Assembly: GCA_946183925.1 (NCBI GenBank)
Contig: CAMHDS010000002.1
Span: forward strand, 1 to 64,000
Direction of reading: 5' to 3'
Length of the DNA: 64,000 nucleotides
Source: an uncultured Fibrobacter sp.
GTDB taxonomy: Bacteria; Fibrobacterota; Fibrobacteria; Fibrobacterales; Fibrobacteraceae
Positions 52,005 through 59,307 of this stretch are shown in pieces. Position 1 is the first letter of the stretch. Each line of letters begins with the position of its first letter. The notes below the pieces were generated by a model, which made no database searches, was not told where the DNA came from, and saw only the letters and a program-made list of their open reading frames with translations. Made by a program: the position numbers and the translations under genes.

Positions 52005-52517
52005 TTAGAGAATATTGATCATGTAGCCTACACGCCAGATATATGTCGGTTCGTCATGTTTGAGAAAATGATAAACGGGGTAGGCAATTTGGGTATAGAA
52101 CCCGTACAGGTGTGCCCGGAATTCCAGGGATATTTCGGCGGATTCCTTGTAGTTGTAGGGATAGACGAATATGCCTCCGTTGCTTTTGTTCAATGCTTGG
52201 TGCATCTTGTTCGGCGAGCGTGCGTATTCGTAGCCTCCACTTATTCCTAGGTCCAGATTGAACGGTTGTTCCCGGAATAGGGTCCAGGCCAGGTCGCCCC
52301 GCAATCCGCACCAGAAATCGTTATCCCCCTTGTGGGTTCCCATGCCTTCTATATACAGGATAGCGTTCTTATACCCGAACCCTATGGTGCCCATGACCGG
52401 GGTCATTTTCCCGGCAGAAGCCCCGGCAGCAAACCGCCATGATTGGTCGCCAAAGGCCAGCATGGCTAGTAGGGCTAGCATTAGCAGGGTCCTTTTGATG
52501 GAATTTGCGCAAAACAT
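52005..52517 (-). CDS. Small predicted outer-membrane or secreted protein
   Basis: 170 residues. A signal peptide (LLMLALLAMLAFGDQ) is followed by alternating aromatic and glycine-rich strands ending in VGYMINIL, consistent with a small beta-barrel. No family is recognised. TATTTT (52524-52529 on the minus strand) is six bases before its ATG without a Shine-Dalgarno sequence. It lies head-to-head with the next gene. Confidence 0.6.
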   Translation of the reverse strand: MFCANSIKRTLLMLALLAMLAFGDQSWRFAAGASAGKMTPVMGTIGFGYKNAILYIEGMGTHKGDNDFWCGLRGDLAWTLFREQPFNLDLGISGGYEYARSPNKMHQALNKSNGGIFVYPYNYKESAEISLEFRAHLYGFYTQIAYPVYHFLKHDEPTYIWRVGYMINIL

Positions 52518-52523
52518 GCCTCA

Positions 52524-52529
52524 AAAATA
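52524..52529 (-). promoter_or_regulatory. Candidate leaderless promoter TATTTT
   Basis: Minus strand TATTTT, six bases, ATG 52517. Confidence 0.4.
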
Positions 52530-52588
52530 GCAAAGGCATTGCAAAATATTGCGAAAGTTCTATCTTTTCGCATACAGAGAGGAAAAAT

Positions 52589-53464
52589 ATGAAACTGAAA
52601 ACTTTAATCTTGTTTGGTGTAGCCGCTTTGGCTTCCGTAACAACCGCCCATGCTGAGGGGGGCATGTTCGAAGGCGCTCTGCCCGAAAACTGGACCGCTG
52701 ATGTGGTGGCTGGTGTCAAGTACACCCGTATGCAGTTTAGCAACTGGCAAGAAGATGGAACTTCTATGTACACCTGGCTGGTGACTTACTATGCCGACGT
52801 GCAGGGTAAGTGGAAAGTCGCCAACTGGCGTAACCTGATAGACTTGCAACTCGGTCAGTCTTGGACCGATGGTTTGGGCAAGCGCAAAGCCGTAGATAAA
52901 ATTTTCTGGGAATCCACCCTGGATTTCAACATGACGGAGATGCTCAAGCCTTACCTTGGTGCTCGTTATGAAACCCAGTTCATGAAAGGGTACAATTATA
53001 GCGAAGATGACGAAGGAAATGAAATCAAGACTGCGATTTCATGCTTTATGGACCCGGCTTACTTGACCCAGATGGTGGGTATAGCTTTTATTCCCAACGA
53101 CAACTTTAGTCAGCGTGTGGCTTTTGCAAACCGCATGACCATTTCTCACGGTTACGGTTATGCCGATGATCCGGATACTGAAGATGAGATTGAAGAGGTG
53201 AAGGACGAACCCGGTATGGAAACCATCACTGAGTTCAAGTATGCGCTTTCTGATATTGTAAACTTTAAGACCCGGTTGTGGACTTTCACCAACTTCAAGG
53301 GTAAGGACGAAATCGATGCCAAGTGGGAAAACCTGCTGGCCGTGATTATCGCCCCGCTTATCGAGCTCCAGGTGGGTTACGATATGGTGTATGACAAAGA
53401 CCAGGATAAAGATGTCCAATACAAGAATATGGTCTTGTTCGGAATCACCTGGCGCTGGTTCTAG
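52589..53464 (+). CDS. DUF3078-like outer-membrane protein
   Basis: 291 residues from ATG 52589 (AGAGAGGA upstream); an ATG at 52505 would extend into the divergent gene. Signal peptide MKLKTLILFGVAALASVTTAHA. The mature part has features of DUF3078: VVAGVKYTRMQFSNWQEDG, WRNLIDLQLGQSW with KAVDKIFWESTLDFN, and a C-terminal FGITWRWF, an aromatic end typical of outer-membrane barrels. Function unknown. TATCTT at 52561-52566 precedes it by 22 bases, giving a normal leader. An intrinsic terminator follows. Confidence 0.78.
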   Translation: MKLKTLILFGVAALASVTTAHAEGGMFEGALPENWTADVVAGVKYTRMQFSNWQEDGTSMYTWLVTYYADVQGKWKVANWRNLIDLQLGQSWTDGLGKRKAVDKIFWESTLDFNMTEMLKPYLGARYETQFMKGYNYSEDDEGNEIKTAISCFMDPAYLTQMVGIAFIPNDNFSQRVAFANRMTISHGYGYADDPDTEDEIEEVKDEPGMETITEFKYALSDIVNFKTRLWTFTNFKGKDEIDAKWENLLAVIIAPLIELQVGYDMVYDKDQDKDVQYKNMVLFGITWRWF

Positions 53465-53539
53465 AATTTAGTGCCACTCGACTGAAGAATAATCTCGTTC
53501 TACGTTAAGTCGAAAGTTTCAATGGAACCTGTTTAAGAA

Positions 53540-53570
53540 ACCTCCCGTTCGCGGGAGGTGTTTTTTTTTC
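53540..53570 (+). terminator. Intrinsic terminator with UUCG loop
   Basis: CCTCCCG-TTCG-CGGGAGG followed by TG and nine T. Confidence 0.95.
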
Positions 53571-53573
53571 ATC

Positions 53574-53606
53574 TGTCATGCTCGGCCCCGACCGGGCATC
53601 TCCTTT
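53574..53606. repeat. TGTCAT-type dispersed inverted repeat, copy 3
   Basis: TGTC, ATGCTCGG, CCCCGA, CCGGGCAT, CTCCTTT. Nearly the same as 14182-14213; one stem position is a T-G pair. Confidence 0.75.
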
Positions 53607-53885
53607 AACAAATCTTTCCCTCGATGTGTACATTCCCTCGCTCGCAGATTCATTTCATTCGACTGCTCTCTCGGGAAGCACACATCTCGGTCAAAAAATT
53701 GGCGATGGGTTTAGGTATCAAACGCTATCTCTGGCAAGAACATTTACTACAGGAGAGATACGTTACCGCAGGCGGAAACTCTTGTGACTGTTAGTCCCTG
53801 CGAGTTTCCTTCGAGATATTGTATAGTCCTTGCATTTACATTTCTGAAGGATTTTTATAAATTAATGACTTAATAAGGGGTGTAT

Positions 53886-54644
53886 ATGCGAAAACTGAGT
53901 CTTGGACTTTCTTTTGCCGCTATGGCGGTGCTTGTTGCCTGTGGTGACGACAATAGCTCGATTGCTAACGACTTGGACGAATTGTCAAGTTCCAGTGAGA
54001 ATGACGTGAACGACGTGGTTACCGGTACATTTACCGACCCCCGTGACGGGCAAACCTACAGAACGGTCAAGATAGGGAACCAGACTTGGATGGCAGAGAA
54101 CCTGAACTATCGATACCTTGGACCCACCGATGACTTAGATTCTTCCAGTTTCTGCTACGATGACGACCCTGCCAACTGCGACACCTATGGTCGCCTGTAC
54201 CTGTGGAGTGCGGCCATGGACAGTGCGGGAATCATCGAGGGAAATACGGCCAACGGCTGCGGCTATAATTCGGAATGTTCTCCCAGCGGAAATGTGCGGG
54301 GCGTATGCCCCCAGGACTGGCACCTGCCAAGCAACTGGGACGAATTTGAAACACTGTTTGAGGCTGTCGGCGGACAAGAAGTAGCGGGTGCCATGCTCAA
54401 GTCTACGTCCGGCTGGAATAGTAATGGCGACGGTACGGATGCTTATGGCTTTTCCGCTTTCCCTGCGGGCGCCCGCAACATCGATAGCGGCTTCCGCAAT
54501 TTGGGCAACAATGTCACCTTCTGGAGCTCCACTGAGATCGGTGGCAACGTGTACAGCATGTATCTGAACTACAGCTACGAGCGTGCATTCCTGGAGGACG
54601 ACGGCAAGGACTTCGCGCTATCTGTCCGTTGCCTTAAAGACTAG
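53886..54644 (+). CDS. FISUMP-domain lipoprotein
   Basis: 252 residues from ATG 53886, with AAGGGG just upstream. The signal peptide ends in LVAC, then a Ser-rich spacer. A single FISUMP domain fills the rest: FTDPRDGQTYRTVKIGNQTWMAENLNYRY, YGRLYLWSAAMDSAG, VCPQDWHLPSNWDEFETLF, GFSAFPAGARN and SVRCLKD. It has the same plan as the second FISUMP domain of the protein at 26721. Its TAG stop is the first three bases of a repeat shared with the GH8 gene end (TAGGTTGTAGGGG). Confidence 0.88.
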   Translation: MRKLSLGLSFAAMAVLVACGDDNSSIANDLDELSSSSENDVNDVVTGTFTDPRDGQTYRTVKIGNQTWMAENLNYRYLGPTDDLDSSSFCYDDDPANCDTYGRLYLWSAAMDSAGIIEGNTANGCGYNSECSPSGNVRGVCPQDWHLPSNWDEFETLFEAVGGQEVAGAMLKSTSGWNSNGDGTDAYGFSAFPAGARNIDSGFRNLGNNVTFWSSTEIGGNVYSMYLNYSYERAFLEDDGKDFALSVRCLKD

Positions 54645-54720
54645 GTTGTAGGGGCTTGGATCTCTCAAAACTCACAACCCACAACTCACAACCCACAACC
54701 CACAACCCACAACTCTTTTT
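54642..54720. repeat. Heptamer array AACYCAC
   Basis: TAGGTTGTAGGGGCTTGGATCT from the stop codon, then seven-base units AACTCAC, AACCCAC, AACTCAC, AACCCAC, AACCCAC, AACCCAC, AACTC up to the promoter of the radical SAM gene. Confidence 0.8.
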
Positions 54721-54721
54721 C

Positions 54722-54727
54722 TACATT
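54722..54727 (+). promoter_or_regulatory. Candidate leaderless promoter TACATT
   Basis: TTTTTC-TACATT, seven bases, ATG 54735. Confidence 0.5.
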
Positions 54728-54734
54728 TGCCCTC

Positions 54735-55913
54735 ATGATTAGCATTACCAAGCTGTTGATGGATGTGCCGAATTTCGGCGACACGCTTCGCTATACGCCT
54801 CATGCCCACAAGTCACAGAATGGCGTGAGCGAGGGCCGTGGCCCGGTGGTGGTCTGGAACTGCACCAAGACCTGCAACCTGAACTGCGTCCACTGTTACG
54901 CCCGTTCCGAAGCCATCAAGTATCAGAACGAACTGACTCACGAAGAAGGCCTTGCCCTCATCGACCAGCTTGCCGATTTCAACGTTCCCGTCATCTTGTT
55001 CAGCGGCGGCGAACCTCTGTTGCGTCCGGACTTTTTCGAACTGGCGAATTATGCCGCCGGCAAGGGAATCCGCCCAACCATCAGCACCAACGGCACCCGC
55101 ATCGACGAAGACGTGGCAAAGCGCCTGAAGGACATGGGCGTAGGGTACGTGGGCATCAGCCTGGACGGCTGTGAAGCCACTCACGACAAGTTCCGCGGTA
55201 AGCCGGGAGCATACCAGATGGCGCTCCGGGGCATCCGCAACTGCGTGGCCACGGGGCAAAAGGTGGGGCTTCGCTTTACCATCACCCGTGACAATTTCCA
55301 GGACCTGGATTCCATCTTCGATTTGCTGGAACAGGAAAATATTGATCGGGTGTGCTTCTACCACCTTGTCTACAGCGGTCGTGGCTCTGCCATGGTGGAG
55401 CGGGACCTGAGCCACGAAGAGAGCCGCCAGGTCATGGACCTGATTATCAGGCGTACCCTGGATTTCAAGGCCCGGGGCATCAACAAGGAAATTCTCACCG
55501 TAGATAACCACGCCGACGCCGTCTACCTATACCTCAAGATGAAGGAAAAAGACCCCGTCCTCGGGGAACGCGTGCTGAAACTCATCCAGAGCAACGGCGG
55601 GAACCGTAGCGGCATGGCCTTCGGAAACATCGACAGTGTAGGGAATGTCCACCCCGACCAGTTCACCCAGTACATCTCCCTGGGGAACGTGCGGGAACGC
55701 CCCTTCGGTGAAATCTGGACCGACCTGAGCAACCCCATCATGGCGGGCCTCAAGGACCGCAAGCCCCTTCTGAAGGGCCGCTGCCCCAAGTGCGCCTATC
55801 TGAACCTGTGCAACGGTAACTTCCGCACCCGCGCCGAGGCCGTGACCGGCGACTTCTGGGCCGAAGACCCTGCCTGCTACCTGACGGACGAAGAGATTGG
55901 GGTTAGGGTCTAG
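54735..55913 (+). CDS. AhbC-like radical SAM enzyme (alternative heme pathway type)
   Basis: 392 residues. The radical SAM motif is CxxxCxxC at Cys47, Cys51, Cys54 (CNLNCVHC), followed by FSGGEPLLRPDFFEL. The C-terminal SPASM-like region is CPKCAYLNLCNGNFRTRAEAVTGDFWAEDPACYLTDEEI. This tail matches what I know of 12,18-didecarboxysiroheme deacetylase (AhbC/NirJ group), which acts in heme synthesis from siroheme. No other ahb or hem gene is nearby, so the exact reaction is not certain; other SPASM maturases are possible. The stop codon and last four residues (GVRV) come from a CTAG-type heptamer array. Confidence 0.7.
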   Translation: MISITKLLMDVPNFGDTLRYTPHAHKSQNGVSEGRGPVVVWNCTKTCNLNCVHCYARSEAIKYQNELTHEEGLALIDQLADFNVPVILFSGGEPLLRPDFFELANYAAGKGIRPTISTNGTRIDEDVAKRLKDMGVGYVGISLDGCEATHDKFRGKPGAYQMALRGIRNCVATGQKVGLRFTITRDNFQDLDSIFDLLEQENIDRVCFYHLVYSGRGSAMVERDLSHEESRQVMDLIIRRTLDFKARGINKEILTVDNHADAVYLYLKMKEKDPVLGERVLKLIQSNGGNRSGMAFGNIDSVGNVHPDQFTQYISLGNVRERPFGEIWTDLSNPIMAGLKDRKPLLKGRCPKCAYLNLCNGNFRTRAEAVTGDFWAEDPACYLTDEEIGVRV

Positions 55914-55950
55914 GGGTTAGGATCTAGGGGCTAGAATTTAGGGATTAGGG
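55899..55950. repeat. CTAG/TTAG heptamer array overlapping the radical SAM stop codon
   Basis: Units GGGTTAG, GGTCTAG, GGGTTAG, GATCTAG, GGGCTAG, AATTTAG, GGATTAG. The first two are coding and the TAG of the second is the stop codon (55911-55913). Confidence 0.8.
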
Positions 55951-56000
55951 AAAAGAACCTTTTTTCATAATAATTATTGGCTTTTTTCCTCTGGATAAAG

Positions 56001-56006
56001 TATATT
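56001..56006 (+). promoter_or_regulatory. Promoter TTGGCT-18-TATATT, leaderless layout
   Basis: TTGGCT (55977-55982), 18 bases, TATATT (56001-56006), seven bases, ATG 56014. The best case here for both promoter elements. Confidence 0.6.
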
Positions 56007-56013
56007 CTATGCC

Positions 56014-57030
56014 ATGAATGGCGAAGAATTGAAAATTTCCGAAAAGATTAAGGGCTATCTCGGCTCCCATGGCTATGCCGACGACTTTTCTGTAGAATCC
56101 ATTGCGGGGGCTGGTTCGGGCCGCCGCTACTACCGGATTTCTTCTGGCGAGCGTTCCTCCGTGCTGCAGGTGTCCGCCGAAGTAAACGACGATTTCAAGA
56201 AGTTCGTGGAATATTCCCAGGTGTTCAAGGCAGAAGGCCTTCCGGTACCGAAGCTCTTCTGCGTAGATGAAAGTTCCGCCCAGATTCTGCAAGAGGATTT
56301 GGGAAACCGTCGCCTTCTGGACGACGTGTCTCCCGACAAGCCCCAGTCCGGCAGTGTCCGCATTCTCTACCCCGAGGTAATAGAGGCCTTGATTCACTGG
56401 CAGAACGCGTCCCAGTCTCTGTTCAGTTCCCACACGGACCTGTGGCTTCGCCGCTTTGACTTTGCCGCCCTCAAGTGGGAAACGGATTACTTCACCGATA
56501 ATTACCTGAAGGTCCACTGCGGAATCGACGACATTCCCGACTACGTCCGTAATTTCTATTCCCTCCTGGCGGTTTCCGTAGATGCCCAGACCAAGGTGCT
56601 GATGCACCGGGATTTCCAGAGCCAGAACATCATGATCCGCCCCAATTCCGAAATCGTGTTCGTGGATTACCAGGGGGCGCGCCGCGGCTCCATGTTCTAC
56701 GACATCGCGTCCCTCCTTTGGGACCCCTACGTGGGTCTGCCGTTGGACATGGTGAAGGACTTCTTTGAATACTGGCGGTTCCAGTACAAGGGCGCAAAGA
56801 TTTACACCAAGGAAGATGCCTGGGAAAGCTTTATCCATGCAAGCCTCCAGCGCGTGATGCAGGCCCTGGGTGCCTATTGCTTCCTATCCAAGACCAAGGG
56901 TATCCAGAAGTTCGAGCAGTATATTGAGCCGGGCAAGAAGCAGCTGCGTTCTGTTTTCTCGGAATTCCGAAACATCGCCAAGGCCACGGATTCCCAGGTG
57001 TTCTCCTTTATGGAGCGAGCTCTCCTTTGA
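56014..57030 (+). CDS. AmgK-like sugar kinase / aminoglycoside phosphotransferase fold
   Basis: 338 residues with the APH kinase fold. ISSGERSSVLQV is in the N-lobe; MHRDFQSQNIM (His198-Asp200, Asn205) is the catalytic loop; FVDYQGARRGSMFYDIASLL (Asp218) is the metal-binding motif. The VDYQGAxxGxxxYDxASLL form is typical of the COG3178 group, which includes the cell-wall recycling kinase AmgK (anomeric MurNAc/GlcNAc kinase). MurU, its usual partner, is not next to it, so the substrate is open. It overlaps the next gene by a TTGA junction. Confidence 0.75.
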   Translation: MNGEELKISEKIKGYLGSHGYADDFSVESIAGAGSGRRYYRISSGERSSVLQVSAEVNDDFKKFVEYSQVFKAEGLPVPKLFCVDESSAQILQEDLGNRRLLDDVSPDKPQSGSVRILYPEVIEALIHWQNASQSLFSSHTDLWLRRFDFAALKWETDYFTDNYLKVHCGIDDIPDYVRNFYSLLAVSVDAQTKVLMHRDFQSQNIMIRPNSEIVFVDYQGARRGSMFYDIASLLWDPYVGLPLDMVKDFFEYWRFQYKGAKIYTKEDAWESFIHASLQRVMQALGAYCFLSKTKGIQKFEQYIEPGKKQLRSVFSEFRNIAKATDSQVFSFMERALL

Positions 57031-57455
57031 GTTCTCTGATTCCCGCTTATACGCAAGTTTATAAGGAACCGGTTGCTTTTCAGAAAGCGCTGGGCTTTGC
57101 CTTTGAGGGGCTTGTAAAAGCGGACGTTCCTTTTGATGCCCTGCCTGCGTGGAAAGCCGTCGAAAAGCGGATAGGGGAGGGAATCTACATGGGGTCTGGC
57201 CTTCTGTTGCCCCATACGAGAATCTCGGGACTTGAATCGCCCCTGATGGCCTTTGCCGTCGCTCCCGAAATCCAGGGCGTTTCTACTCCCCGGGGAGAAA
57301 CGGCTCAGTTCTTGTGCCTGCTCTTGTCCCCGGCGGAATCGGCTACGGCTCATACGGTGGCCATTGCCGGAGTGGCAAAGCTTTTGCTTGATCCGGAGTG
57401 GAAAGCGAAGGCCCTTGCCTGTGCCGATGGGGCCGCCCTGAAAGAATTGTTTTAG
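57027..57455 (+). CDS. PTS EIIA-like protein (fructose/PtsN type)
   Basis: 142 residues from TTG 57027, with GGAG at 57012-57015 and a TTGA overlap with the kinase gene. LLLPHTRISGLESPLMAFAVAP resembles the active-site region of EIIA-Fru/PtsN domains (xxPHxr), with candidate phospho-histidine His63. LLLSPAESATAHTVAIAGVAKLLLDPEW fits the later helix. No HPr or EIIBC gene is nearby, so a regulatory role like that of PtsN is more likely than sugar uptake. It is translationally coupled to the kinase. Confidence 0.7.
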   Translation: MSSLIPAYTQVYKEPVAFQKALGFAFEGLVKADVPFDALPAWKAVEKRIGEGIYMGSGLLLPHTRISGLESPLMAFAVAPEIQGVSTPRGETAQFLCLLLSPAESATAHTVAIAGVAKLLLDPEWKAKALACADGAALKELF

Positions 57456-57719
57456 GGCAAATTTTTGTCAAGACATCCCTGAAAAAAAATATGTTGATAA
57501 CTTGTGAAAACCATAGGGATGTGGTTTTGATTATCAAGGGTGTAAAAAGGGTGTTTTTCGGAGAGAAACGGACATAGACGGGGCATAACAGAAAATTGCC
57601 CTTTTTAAGCGGAAAACGGCGGTTTTTGAAAAAATTTCAGCGAAAAATCTCTTTTTCGTATGTTTTATTTAATTTTGGTGAACGATTTTGTTTGACCCTC
57701 TTTTTGTGTTTGGAAAACT
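57456..57719. promoter_or_regulatory. AT-rich leader of dnaA with DnaA-box-like sites
   Basis: 264 bases rich in A/T runs. TGTTGATAA (57492-57500) differs from the DnaA box TGTGGATAA by one base. A perfect box lies at 57719-57727 across the dnaA start codon. The A/T tracts around 57625-57675 could unwind. It is either an autoregulatory promoter or part of an origin; the sequence alone does not decide. Confidence 0.4.
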
Positions 57720-57727
57720 GTGGATAA
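57719..57727 (-). promoter_or_regulatory. Perfect DnaA box overlapping the dnaA start codon
   Basis: TGTGGATAA, the reverse complement of TTATCCACA, spans the GTG start (57720-57722). Binding here would block expression, which would give simple autorepression. Confidence 0.6.
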
Positions 57728-59210
57728 CATTGCTTATTTATTAGATGAAAACAGCTCCCCCTGGGCGCGGGCCATGGCCCTTGTCCGCGAGGAATGCTCC
57801 GAGTTTGGCGCCGCCTTTTTTGATGCCGTTGGTTTTGATGGATTTTGTGAAGGTTATGTCTGTTTGACTGTTCCCGATAGCTTCAGGGAGACTTGGCTCA
57901 ACAGTCATTACGGTGCCCTGCTCCGCAAGACTTTTGCCTCTGTATACGGTAGCGACTTTGTGGATTACAAGGTCCGCGTGTTGAATGAAGCCACTGCCGA
58001 TGCTACCCCTTCAGTAGCTGCGGCTCAGATTTCAAGAGAAGTAGAGCGTCGAATCCTCGCTTCCAAGGCTCGTGCATCTGCACAGCAGTCTGCCCAGAAG
58101 ACAAAAGAACATCTTAAGTTGTACGAAAAGTACACCTTTGATAACTTTGTCGAAGGGGAGTGCAACTTTACGGCTCTCAAGGCTTGTCAGACCATAGTGG
58201 AGCATCCAGGTGATGCGGCCATGAATTTGCTTCTGGTTTATGGGGCTCCGGGCCTTGGCAAGACCCACCTGCTCCAGTCCATTGCTGCAAGCCTTCAGAA
58301 GACTCGTCCGGAACTTAGAATCCTTTACCGTCAGGCTTATGATTTTTTGCGGGATTATTCGGCCATAGGCGATGCCGCCAAGGCAAAGGATTGGGGAAAG
58401 GTAAACGAGCTCAAGCAAAAATTTTCGGACATTTACGAGCATTGTGATGTTCTTTTGCTTGATGACATTCAGCTTCTGAAGAACGGCCTCAAGAGCCAGG
58501 AACGCCTGTCCATGCTCATCAAGTACATGAGCCGCATGGGCCGCCAGGTGGTGCTTAGCTGCGACTGCCATCCGTCCAAGTTCAAGAAGCTTTCGGCAGG
58601 CGAAAAACCCGAGAAGAATTCCCTGTCTCACGAACTGACGGCGGACCTGCTGAACCCGCTGGAAAACTGTGTGGGCGTAGGGCTTGCAGAACCGGACTTC
58701 AACACCCGTATGGCCCTTATCCGCAAGATGTCCGAGGGTATTCCCTTTGTAGAATCCGACCGTGAAGAGATTTGTCGCTACTTGGCTATCCAGCCCAGGG
58801 CGAATGTTCGCATTATCGAAGGCCTCATGAATTGGCTTCGGGCCATGCATGTGCTCAATAACGTGGAACTGAACCTTGCCAATGTGAAGCGGATGCATTC
58901 GGCGCCTAAGTCCGGTGCGAACACCGTCCTTACGGTGGATAACATCCTGGAGTCCGTTGCCGCCGAGTTTTCCGTTGAGCCTAGGGTGCTCTACTCCAAG
59001 CGGCAAGACGCCGGGGCGTCTATCCCGCGGAAGGTGGCCATGTACCTGTGTCGGGAATTTACGACGGAATCCCTCAAGAACATCGGTGAGGCTTTCCACA
59101 GGGATTATTCTACGGTGATTTCGTCCATCAATTCCATCGTGGAACAGCTCTCCAAGGATGCAGGCCTCAAGCGCCGCGTCGAGGACATCCGTTACCTGCT
59201 GGAAAGCTGA
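57720..59210 (+). CDS. dnaA: DnaA-type replication initiator, divergent
   Basis: 496 residues from GTG 57720 (weak GGA upstream). Domain I (about 10-90) keeps WARAMALVREE..F and the PDSFRETWLNSHYGALL pattern. Domain III has Walker A GAPGLGKT (175-182), Walker B LLLDD (245-249) and sensor II NVRIIEG with Arg364. Domain IV has SKRQDAGASIPRKVAMYLCREFT and RDYSTV (461-466) in place of the usual RDHTTV. The box VII segment, normally RLRSRFxWGL with the arginine finger, reads ADLLNPLENCVGVGL here and has no arginine. It is either this organism's only DnaA, diverged, or a paralogue. dnaN, rpmH and other common neighbours are absent. Confidence 0.85.
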   Translation: MDNIAYLLDENSSPWARAMALVREECSEFGAAFFDAVGFDGFCEGYVCLTVPDSFRETWLNSHYGALLRKTFASVYGSDFVDYKVRVLNEATADATPSVAAAQISREVERRILASKARASAQQSAQKTKEHLKLYEKYTFDNFVEGECNFTALKACQTIVEHPGDAAMNLLLVYGAPGLGKTHLLQSIAASLQKTRPELRILYRQAYDFLRDYSAIGDAAKAKDWGKVNELKQKFSDIYEHCDVLLLDDIQLLKNGLKSQERLSMLIKYMSRMGRQVVLSCDCHPSKFKKLSAGEKPEKNSLSHELTADLLNPLENCVGVGLAEPDFNTRMALIRKMSEGIPFVESDREEICRYLAIQPRANVRIIEGLMNWLRAMHVLNNVELNLANVKRMHSAPKSGANTVLTVDNILESVAAEFSVEPRVLYSKRQDAGASIPRKVAMYLCREFTTESLKNIGEAFHRDYSTVISSINSIVEQLSKDAGLKRRVEDIRYLLES

Positions 59211-59245
59211 TTTTTGTCGTTTTTGGCTTTTTTTCGGCTTGTTTT

Positions 59246-59270
59246 AAGGGAGCGACGCCCTCCCTTTTTT
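59246..59270 (+). terminator. Intrinsic terminator after dnaA
   Basis: AAGGGAG, seven-base loop, CTCCCTT, then TTTT. Confidence 0.88.
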
Positions 59271-59307
59271 GTTTAGTGTTTATCTTTATGCAAAAAGTGA
59301 GGTTTTT

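Larger units (their letters stand above)
53465..53885. other. Intergenic region with terminator and TGTCAT repeat
   Basis: 421 bases. It holds the terminator at 53540-53570 and the dispersed repeat at 53574-53606. From 53607 to 53885 I see no gene or clear structure apart from the AAGGGG site of the next gene; a 69-codon open frame is unsupported. Confidence 0.6.

Noticed and set aside
57456..57719. Firm oriC call upstream of dnaA
   Set aside because: Only one perfect and one near DnaA box are visible and the flanking genes are not typical of an origin, so it is kept only as a possibility.
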